A DNA stretch of 64,000 nucleotides from a virus: positions 19,117 through 83,116 of IMG/VR virus record IMGVR_UViG_3300025317_000002; one strand, 5' to 3'. A program made the translations under genes and the position numbers. Numbering within the stretch: position 1 is the stretch's first letter; the number at the start of each line of letters is the position of its first letter. This document shows positions 57,817 through 64,000 of this stretch, piece after piece. The notes below the pieces were generated by a model that was not told where the DNA came from, made no database searches, and worked only from the letters and a program-made list of their open reading frames with translations.

Positions 57817-58809
57817 CTAAAACGGAATCTCGTCTTCCGGAAACACTGCTGTGAGTTCAACTCCTGCTCCGTGCAGGCAAGGAACCACATGAGGACACGC
57901 CTGGCAATTCCTTTCATCTTTCAGTTCAGGAGTAAATTCCTCAAAGCACTCCTTAGGTTTGGCTTTTCCCGTCTTGGACATCTGGACAGAAGGGACCGGA
58001 TTGGCAGAACGCGATCCAAACGTCTGACTCCCTCCCTCTCCCCTATTTCCAAGTCTTGCCTTGATCTTGCCCGCCGCAGTTCGAAGCGCGCGGATATACT
58101 CATCATCCGGGGAGCGATAAAGCTTGTCGAGATTCACGAGCTTAGAGAGAAGCTCCGCTCTAGCCGCCTTGGAATCCGCAATCGGAGTCCGATCTGGCAA
58201 AAGGTTAGGATCGTAGCGTGTATCGTGTTGGGTTTTTCCTTTCCTCTCCAGCGAAACATCGAATCCCGTTTCCGGATGGGTGATATTTCCGATCTTGGGC
58301 TTCTTAATCTGGGAGATCAGCCACTCGTAAACAGTAGGGGGGAACTCATAGATAACCCAGTGATCTGTATGAGTCTCCCCCGTGGGAGATTCCAGAACGA
58401 GAATATTGGTCGTGCCGCGAAACTTGGCTGACATTCGCTTTACCTGCTCTTTGACTTCCTCTGAAGCTTCAGAAGAAACAGAGATCAAGGTATCACAAAT
58501 TGGACAGACAAACCCAGCCCCTTCAAAAGTCAGCGCAGGACAAGTCAGCTTGTTTCGGAGGGTATTTCGGACAGTTACCTCAGGAATTCCGAAGTGCTTG
58601 TAAACCTTCTTCACGAAAATCCCATCTTTGGACCAAGGAGGTCCGAAGCGAATCACAGAATCTCCAGGGGGGGGCGTCCACCAGACAAGAGATTCCCCAT
58701 CCGGAGCCACCCTGCCCTGCCTGAAGGATTCCCGCTTGGTTTCTCTTTCTTTGATCTCCTTTGCTTCCTTGTCAAGAAACTCGCTGTTCAACTCAAAATA
58801 GTCAGACAT
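57817..58809 (-). CDS. Single-stranded DNA-binding protein, gp32-like
   Basis: 330 residues. Core OB-fold with a CPALTFEGAGFVCPICDTL zinc region (Cys residues about 85-102), an IGNITHPETGFDVSLER strand, and a C-terminus ending in EDEIPF, the acidic DDDIPF-type tip that recruits partners in bacterial SSBs. The late part (NCQACPHVVPCLHGAG) is a second cysteine cluster. It covers ssDNA and aids RecA. It lies between the RecA gene and a UvsY-like candidate. Confidence 0.75.
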   Translation of the reverse strand: MSDYFELNSEFLDKEAKEIKERETKRESFRQGRVAPDGESLVWWTPPPGDSVIRFGPPWSKDGIFVKKVYKHFGIPEVTVRNTLRNKLTCPALTFEGAGFVCPICDTLISVSSEASEEVKEQVKRMSAKFRGTTNILVLESPTGETHTDHWVIYEFPPTVYEWLISQIKKPKIGNITHPETGFDVSLERKGKTQHDTRYDPNLLPDRTPIADSKAARAELLSKLVNLDKLYRSPDDEYIRALRTAAGKIKARLGNRGEGGSQTFGSRSANPVPSVQMSKTGKAKPKECFEEFTPELKDERNCQACPHVVPCLHGAGVELTAVFPEDEIPF

Positions 58810-58838
58810 ATTTCACCTCATGTTATGGTTCTTTTGGC

Positions 58839-59288
58839 TCAAAAATCTACGCCTTCTTTGCGTCTATTGATCGAGCACTGTTCGAGCATGGAACGTTTAA
58901 GGTCAATGAGCTTACAAAATCTAGTCATAGCTGCCTCAGCATCCAACAGCTTGGATTCTGCTTCATGAAGAGTCTGAAACTCGGGCTCAAGAATCGTAAG
59001 AGAACGAATCATTCCCTCTGTAGCAGATTTGCCATATTTCTCTTTGAGAGCCAGATAAGTCTTGGCTGAGAACCCTTCAATTTCTCCTTGAGCTTTCCGT
59101 AGCTCCCCTTCAATTTCAGAAAACTTGCTATAGAGCACAAATCCTATTCGAGGAAGAAGGAGGATCTCTTCATCCAAATCTTCCTCCGCGATATGAAGAA
59201 TTCGGATAAGCTCTTCCTGAAAGGGTAAAAGTAGCTCAGGAAGCTTAGACTCCTTAAGCAAGTTGTCTACGGCTCGAGAAAGATTCAT
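58839..59288 (-). CDS. Helical protein, possible UvsY-like recombination mediator
   Basis: 149 residues from ATG 59288 (a longer frame extends into the polymerase gene). Almost entirely helix, with TEGMIRSLTILEPEFQTLHEAESKLLDAEAAMTRFCKLID and LKRSMLEQCSI at the end, a pattern shared by small phage proteins encoded next to SSB and RecA. UvsY-type mediators load recombinase on SSB-coated DNA. The assignment is from position and pattern, not from a motif. Confidence 0.4.
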   Translation of the reverse strand: MNLSRAVDNLLKESKLPELLLPFQEELIRILHIAEEDLDEEILLLPRIGFVLYSKFSEIEGELRKAQGEIEGFSAKTYLALKEKYGKSATEGMIRSLTILEPEFQTLHEAESKLLDAEAAMTRFCKLIDLKRSMLEQCSINRRKEGVDF

Positions 59289-62118
59289 GATACTTTTTCT
59301 CTTGAGTGGAAGTAAGTGTAAGTAATTTGTCGTCCGCTTGAAACATTTGAGTCTTGAGGCAAGCCAGGGCATCAACGGAGGAGACGCACTCGAAAATTCT
59401 CCTCAAAACCTCATGCTCTCCAGATAAGGTCGCCTTGTAGCTCGAAAGAGATCCAAGTTCTGAAATAAGCTCCAAACTAGAGACCTCGACATGCTCACCC
59501 AAGCTCGTGCCGATCACGGCGTCGCCTTGGATAGGAACCAAAAGCCAAGGATTCTGATCGAAGGTCCAGACCTCCATGAGATACTTGAGCTTATAGAGAA
59601 CGGGCAAGACCTCTTTAGGAGGACAATCCACAGAGAAGGAATCGTGCACCGTGGCAAAGAGCTTGGATTGAAGACCAAGCTTCTCAACCCATTCCGAGAA
59701 CTCCTGAAGAATACTTTCCATCAATTTGGCTGCCGCGCCCTGAATAGGAAAGTTTCCCGCTTGATTCTCTCCACTCTTCCTCGCTTTTCTATTGGCGGAT
59801 TTAATGTCTACCATGATCCGTCTGTGCCCTGTAGGGGCGTAGACCATCCCTGTTTCACACGCCTCATCTACAGCACTTTGCATGTAACTCTTAACACCTG
59901 GAAACATCTCAAAGAAAGATGCAATGAGTGCTTCCGATTCTTCAAGAGTAAGCCCAGTTTCAGCGGAAACTCGGATAGGACCAGCGCCATACCCGATGCC
60001 AAAATTAAGTGTTTTCCCTACGGATCTTTCCCTTGAAGTAATATCTTGCTCTTCTTTCTTGTAGATACAACTAGCTGTGAAACGATGAAGATCCCTCTTC
60101 TGAATGAACGCATCAATCATACCTTGTTCCTTGGAAACAGAAGCCATTACCCGAAGCTCCATCTGAGAAGCGTCAATGGAAGCGATAAGCCAGTTCCGGA
60201 AACGGGGCACAAAAACTGTCTTAATAATATCTCCCTTAGGGATTTGTTGTAGGTTAGGATTTGAACAAGAAAATCGCCCCGTTCGGGTAGCGCCAAGATT
60301 AAACTTAGCATGAATTAAACCATCTGACTTCACATGAGTAATAAGCTTGGACCCAAATGCGCTATGAAGTTTTGTGGTTTTACTGTAATTATTTATGAGT
60401 TCAATGATCTCTTTTACTTCCTTGATATTGTAGCCTAAAGACCCGTCCGCCATCCAGATTGCATCTTCTTTTGTAATTCCAAGATCTGTAGGATTGGCCC
60501 CACTACAAAGGGCAATGATCTTATCTCTTGTATCTTCATCAGTAGATGGCTCACAGGTCTTCTCTGACTTTCTGAAAGCAGGAAGCTTAAGCCCATCAAA
60601 GAAAAGCATTCTAAGATGTCTCGTAAGATGGGACTCAAAGGATTTACCTAGTCTTCTTTCAACTCGCCTCACAGAATCAAATGTAGAAAGTTGACGTTTG
60701 ATGTCAATGAGCCTCACCTGATATTCTTCATCTACCAAAGCAAGCTTATCTGGATCAATCTTGACTCCATTTCGCTCCATCCGCACGACAGATTTGATCG
60801 AACGATTCGAATACTTGTAGTAGACCCCATAAAGCCCCTCCTCTATCAACTTCTTCTGTAGATAGACAAAGAGGCGATACGTTGCATCAGCATCTTTAGC
60901 TGCATAGGGATAGAGAATCTCAAGAGGCACGTTCCCATAATGTCTACTCTCTTTCTTGAGACTCGCTAAGACACTATGCACGGAGGATTTCCAACCCCCC
61001 ATCCCTAGAATGCTCGCTGCCATATCCTCCAGCCTGTTCGAACGAGAGTTGTCATAGAGCGTATGGTGAGCCAGCATCGTATCGAATAAAACAGAGCGAA
61101 TTTGGATGCCATAACGCTCAGCCAGAAAAAGCATGTCGAAACCAATATTTGCATTTATGACGGGAACCAAATCTAGAAGCTTAGCCAAGACACTAAGAAC
61201 CCGCTTCTGAGAGAGGGAATCCGAGATAGGAGAGTCCTTGTGGAAAATAGGAAGAACAACTCCTTCCTTCTCCCTCGTGGAAAATCCGACACAAAGAAGA
61301 ATACCGTTTGGATCATACGCATCCAGAGTAGTCGTTTCAATGTCAGCGACGATCCCAGGAATCTCACCCGACCGATAACGCTTTACGACCGACCGAGCAT
61401 ACTCCTCGAACTCTGAAGGGGTCTTGAGCATAGAGTAAGACGTACCATCATCTGAAACCTTTCCTCCCACAAACTTCCAGGCATGAGCAAGATCCTCCAT
61501 AAGGAGTGTATAGGCATTCCCATGACCTTTCCCACCTTGGCGAAGAACAAAGGAAGGATGAAGTGCTGGAATTACCGTAAACTCACCTTGTGGGTAAGGA
61601 GATGCCTTAAGTTTGACTTTTAGTTCTTTTCCCCGCATGACGGTGATTTGCTTTCTACCAGTAAGAGCCCCCATTGCAGTATTACCTAAAGTCACAATAA
61701 CCTTAGGATTTAGAGTCAAGATCTCATCATGAAGAAATGGAATGCAAGCATCAATTTCATGCTTCTCGGGAGGCCTGACCCCATAACCATTATGTGCAGA
61801 GGGTTTGCAACGTATCACATTCGTCCTTCGAACGGCTACTGGAGGAATTTGAAGCGTCTCCAAGATTTCATCGAGAATCTTCCCTGCTGGCCCAATGAAT
61901 GCCTCCCCCTTCTTATCCTCATCTGTTCCAGGGCACTCTCCCACGAGAAGAATGAGAGGTTGATTGGAGCCACGAGGGGTAACCATTATTGTCTTAGCAG
62001 ATTTTCCAAGAAGACAACGGCAACTTACCTTTGAACAGGGATTGATAGGTGCCCAATCTGGAGTAAAACTAGAAGAGACTTGAGGTGAAAATTCAAGATA
62101 CTCGATTGGAAAAGCCAT
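59254..62118 (-). CDS. DNA polymerase I family protein with N-terminal uracil-DNA glycosylase
   Basis: 954 residues. Residues 25-215 are a family 4 uracil-DNA glycosylase: GECPGTDEDKKGEAFIGPAG (60-79), HPSFVLR (187-193), and cysteines at 28, 33, 35, 104 and 125 able to hold a 4Fe-4S cluster. Residues 255-430 are a 3'-5' exonuclease (ADIETTTLD, Asp259 and Glu261; YAAKDADATY). The rest is a family A polymerase: motif A SIDASQMELR (Asp649), the O-helix RSVGKTLNFGIGYG with Phe706, and motif C TVHDSF (Asp826). Start ATG has a GGAGG site. It replicates the phage genome. The fusion is also known in SPO1-like phages. Confidence 0.9.
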   Translation of the reverse strand: MAFPIEYLEFSPQVSSSFTPDWAPINPCSKVSCRCLLGKSAKTIMVTPRGSNQPLILLVGECPGTDEDKKGEAFIGPAGKILDEILETLQIPPVAVRRTNVIRCKPSAHNGYGVRPPEKHEIDACIPFLHDEILTLNPKVIVTLGNTAMGALTGRKQITVMRGKELKVKLKASPYPQGEFTVIPALHPSFVLRQGGKGHGNAYTLLMEDLAHAWKFVGGKVSDDGTSYSMLKTPSEFEEYARSVVKRYRSGEIPGIVADIETTTLDAYDPNGILLCVGFSTREKEGVVLPIFHKDSPISDSLSQKRVLSVLAKLLDLVPVINANIGFDMLFLAERYGIQIRSVLFDTMLAHHTLYDNSRSNRLEDMAASILGMGGWKSSVHSVLASLKKESRHYGNVPLEILYPYAAKDADATYRLFVYLQKKLIEEGLYGVYYKYSNRSIKSVVRMERNGVKIDPDKLALVDEEYQVRLIDIKRQLSTFDSVRRVERRLGKSFESHLTRHLRMLFFDGLKLPAFRKSEKTCEPSTDEDTRDKIIALCSGANPTDLGITKEDAIWMADGSLGYNIKEVKEIIELINNYSKTTKLHSAFGSKLITHVKSDGLIHAKFNLGATRTGRFSCSNPNLQQIPKGDIIKTVFVPRFRNWLIASIDASQMELRVMASVSKEQGMIDAFIQKRDLHRFTASCIYKKEEQDITSRERSVGKTLNFGIGYGAGPIRVSAETGLTLEESEALIASFFEMFPGVKSYMQSAVDEACETGMVYAPTGHRRIMVDIKSANRKARKSGENQAGNFPIQGAAAKLMESILQEFSEWVEKLGLQSKLFATVHDSFSVDCPPKEVLPVLYKLKYLMEVWTFDQNPWLLVPIQGDAVIGTSLGEHVEVSSLELISELGSLSSYKATLSGEHEVLRRIFECVSSVDALACLKTQMFQADDKLLTLTSTQEKKYHESFSSRRQLA

Positions 62119-62205
62119 AAAACATACCTCCTTCTAGAAGGTTCATGAGGTCAATTATGTGATTTCTTTTATAGACGCCAAATATATTTATTTGGGCCAA
62201 GGAAT

Positions 62206-62715
62206 TTAAAGAGTCAAAAGGGAATTCAAGATAAATCGATCATGGAGAAGAAATACACGAGTGTGGACTTGCTTTCGAGTTACTACATAGGTCGAAGCAA
62301 GAAACCCCATTCCGATTGAGTCTGGAAAATATAGCATGAAATCGCAATCATTGGAGATAGCTAAAGTCAAGGCGGCATAGTTTCTGAGGATTTCTCGGCT
62401 GGGAAGCTTACCTAGAAGATCCATTCCCTCGAAGGTTTCAATTGCAGAAACCGAAGATGGAATAATTCGCCTCGTGAAGGAATCTTGAGTAGGTGGGGAA
62501 TTTCGAGAATAGAGAACGATGGTCTGTGTAACACCTGGAATAAGAGAGAGTTCCTGTAAAATTTCTTTTGGAAATAGGTCCTCAATAAGGAGAGCTTTCT
62601 TATCGCGGAGGGAAAGAGCAAAGATATAGTTGAGAATTCCCTCTTTGCACTCCAAAGGACAGTCTAAGCCAGGAAGAATAGCAACCCGCTTCACACTTTG
62701 GATAAGATCTTGCAT
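62206..62715 (-). CDS. Hypothetical protein, possibly nucleotide-binding
   Basis: 169 residues. Alternating strands and helices (KRVAILPGLDCPLECKEGILNYIFALSL, AALTLAISNDCDFMLYFPDSIGMG) suggest a Rossmann-like or NDT-like nucleotide fold. No catalytic residues recognised. It shares the general DxD-strand-plus-G layout with the protein at 62909. A nucleotide-metabolism role is possible. Confidence 0.4.
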   Translation of the reverse strand: MQDLIQSVKRVAILPGLDCPLECKEGILNYIFALSLRDKKALLIEDLFPKEILQELSLIPGVTQTIVLYSRNSPPTQDSFTRRIIPSSVSAIETFEGMDLLGKLPSREILRNYAALTLAISNDCDFMLYFPDSIGMGFLASTYVVTRKQVHTRVFLLHDRFILNSLLTL

Positions 62716-62718
62716 CGC

Positions 62719-62916
62719 TCAAGCCTCATCTAGACAAGTTCCACAGATATAGCCGTGGCAGATAAATGGGTGGAGATTCTCAAGTCTCTTCCAGTTTCCA
62801 CAGATAACACAAAGAATCTGGAGGGAGTCTTCTCTTACCTCTATCTTAATTTTCTGGGAGATGAGATCTAACCGTTTCAGATTTTCAAGAAGCCCAAGTA
62901 ACATTGTTCTATCCAT
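62719..62916 (-). CDS. Small zinc-finger protein
   Basis: 65 residues from ATG 62916, with AAGGAGAGG before it (a longer frame at 62970 lacks a site). A helical start (LLGLLENLKRLDLISQKIKIEV) precedes CVICGNWKRLEN and then CHGYICGTCLDEA, a CxxC plus CxxxxCxxC finger. Overlaps the next gene by 8 nt. Probably a zinc-dependent adaptor. Confidence 0.45.
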   Translation of the reverse strand: MDRTMLLGLLENLKRLDLISQKIKIEVREDSLQILCVICGNWKRLENLHPFICHGYICGTCLDEA

Positions 62917-63352
62917 GAGAGCCTCTCCTTGGGCTATAGGTAGCCATGATATAAGACAAGACATCTGCAAGATTTCGGTCTACCTTGAACTTGAGAACTG
63001 GTCCTAATCTGGAAAGTGCATCTTCGAGATCCAAGATAGTCACAAACATTCCTAGAAACATTTCAAAATGAGCAGGACGTGGAGTAGGAATAGAATTGGG
63101 ATAAAGAAGAATGAGTTTGTTTCTCCCATAAGCATAACCAATTTTGGGAAGAAGCTCCTCATTATCTCCATCTGTTACTACCAAGACGAGATCGCTTAGT
63201 TCAATGTTATTTAGTTCATCCTGGAGAGAACCTGGGGTTCTAAAATCTCTGGAGGAAGTATGAGAGAACCCAAATTTGAGAAGAGACCCCTTAACAAGGG
63301 GAAAGCTTTTGGAAGATCCAATGATTACATGGGCGAGAGGAGTATCTTGCAT
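62909..63352 (-). CDS. Nucleoside deoxyribosyltransferase-like protein
   Basis: 147 residues. The middle (SDLVLVVTDGDNEELLPKIGYAYGRNKLILLYPNS, about 55-90) matches the NDT/MazG-neighbour fold: D-x-VLxVxDGxx-E-x-GYAY-x-x-x-K-x-I. The N-terminal strand IIGSSKSFPLVKG fits the family. NDTs exchange bases between deoxynucleosides; phage variants help nucleotide salvage. The usual catalytic Glu is represented by Glu residues near 67 but is not certain. Confidence 0.55.
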   Translation of the reverse strand: MQDTPLAHVIIGSSKSFPLVKGSLLKFGFSHTSSRDFRTPGSLQDELNNIELSDLVLVVTDGDNEELLPKIGYAYGRNKLILLYPNSIPTPRPAHFEMFLGMFVTILDLEDALSRLGPVLKFKVDRNLADVLSYIMATYSPRRGSHG

Positions 63353-63355
63353 AAT

Positions 63356-64000
63356 CTAGCCCCTTCCAAGAGACTGAAGAATAGTCTTTGGAATTACTTC
63401 TTCCATTCCAGAACTTTGAAGGACTTTAGCAACCTTCTCCTGAACTCGTTGCATGAGACGTTTGGCACTAGATTTTGAGATTCCAAGAACCTCAGCATGA
63501 ATCTCGATGGAAGGATAATCCCTCTTACAGAGACCCTTTACCATCTGAGATTTCTTCTCATAAAGATCCCAGCTTCGAGAGTTTGTGTTGACCCTCTCAT
63601 GAAACAATATCGCTTCTTCAGGGTCCAGAGATTCAAGGATGCACTCTAGGATTTGGACGAGCTCAAGACTATGAGGTTGAAGAGTAACATCTGAAACCTC
63701 AATCTTTTCATCCTCAGTCATAATATCGAAAGAAAATTCCCTGTAACTATGAGACCCTCTTCCTCTCGTATATCTTGCCTTGGCTCTTCTTATGTCTCTT
63801 GCTACATAGTTAAGCCGCCAAAAGACAGCACGTTTAAATTTCATCTCAAGATCTTCAATATTTCCCTCTTCAATTCCCTTCAGCATAATATAAAGAAGCT
63901 TACGGCCTTCTTGCTCAAGATCTTCTGGTGTGAGATAACTACATTCGGATTTTCCCGAATAGGGGGCATATTTTCGAGCGGCTTGAACGATGGTCTTTTC
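63356..64000 (-). CDS. Sigma-70-like factor, 5' end outside window
   Basis: The reading frame is open from the window edge (64000) to 63356, and an internal ATG at 63886 is not the real start, because the upstream sequence reads YLTPEDLEQEGRKLLYIM, the sigma-70 region 2.2 signature (EDLxQEG). Further on a CARDIRRAKAR-like basic stretch and a C-terminal helix-turn-helix (SIEIHAEVLGISKSSAKRLMQRV, about 25 codons before the last tail) form region 4-like DNA-binding. It probably directs host RNA polymerase to phage promoters. Only the C-terminal 214 codons are in the window. Confidence 0.7.
   Translation of the reverse strand, partial: EKTIVQAARKYAPYSGKSECSYLTPEDLEQEGRKLLYIMLKGIEEGNIEDLEMKFKRAVFWRLNYVARDIRRAKARYTRGRGSHSYREFSFDIMTEDEKIEVSDVTLQPHSLELVQILECILESLDPEEAILFHERVNTNSRSWDLYEKKSQMVKGLCKRDYPSIEIHAEVLGISKSSAKRLMQRVQEKVAKVLQSSGMEEVIPKTILQSLGRG

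Noticed and set aside
1-64000. CRISPR arrays and insertion sequences
   Set aside because: No regularly spaced 24-40 nt repeats and no transposase gene were seen; the only coding repeats are those in fibre and baseplate genes.

Overview
The window is part of the genome of a large contractile-tailed (myovirus-type) double-stranded DNA phage, or a prophage of one. The evidence is a gp19-like tail tube, tape measure, LysM-type gp53-like wedge, gp27-like hub, gp5-like spike, gp25, J/gp6-like and I-like baseplate proteins, a large terminase, a gp20-like portal, and a full phage replication and recombination set. Genes are packed with 4-20 nt overlaps. The host cannot be read from the sequence. The UDG-PolA fusion resembles SPO1-type phages and the structural genes resemble T4-like ones. 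No capsid, protease or sheath gene is visible; these probably lie outside the window.

Layout. Positions 1-32988 are on the plus strand and hold the virion tail. Tube, chaperone (with a possible frameshift extension) and tape measure occupy 1-4026. A baseplate/tube adaptor, an amidase and small proteins follow to 5912. A 2515-residue modular fibre fills 5930-13477. An accessory insert at 13479-16431 carries a phage-encoded response regulator, two small membrane coiled-coil proteins, a soluble coiled coil and a GIY-YIG homing endonuclease. The baseplate runs from 16421 to 28166, and receptor-binding or appendage proteins, several of them paralogous pairs, run to 32988.

Positions 32989-64000 are on the minus strand and meet the plus-strand genes with no spacer. 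In coordinate order they hold a deoxynucleoside kinase with a C-terminal RNA-polymerase alpha-CTD-like helix-hairpin-helix domain, an asparaginyl-tRNA-synthetase-like protein without an anticodon-binding domain, an HNH/AP2 nuclease embedded between zinc fingers, several small zinc-ribbon proteins, a 1054-residue LamG protein, the packaging genes (HU-like protein, portal, terminase), a free-standing C-terminal domain of B12-dependent ribonucleotide reductase, a HAD phosphatase, an approximately 850-nt gene-free structured RNA region, then SbcC/SbcD (gp46/gp47), RuvC-like resolvase, thymidylate kinase, RecA/UvsX, gp32-like SSB, a UDG-DNA polymerase fusion, nucleoside-deoxyribosyltransferase-like proteins and a sigma-70-like factor cut by the window end.

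How it works together: RecA, SSB, the gp46/47 pair and RuvC form a recombination-dependent replication module feeding the polymerase. The kinases, the ribonucleotide reductase fragment and the deoxyribosyltransferase-like proteins supply dNTPs. Sigma-like proteins probably redirect host transcription. Terminase and portal package DNA into heads to which the tail joins.

The most unusual element is the 50101-50948 region. On the minus strand it contains more than ten strong helices, three tRNA-like modules (7-bp acceptor-like helix plus T-arm, two ending in CCA, none with a normal anticodon arm) and a pseudoknot-type arrangement of inverted repeats. It resembles the large ornate phage RNAs (GOLLD/ROOL type), or it is a new class.
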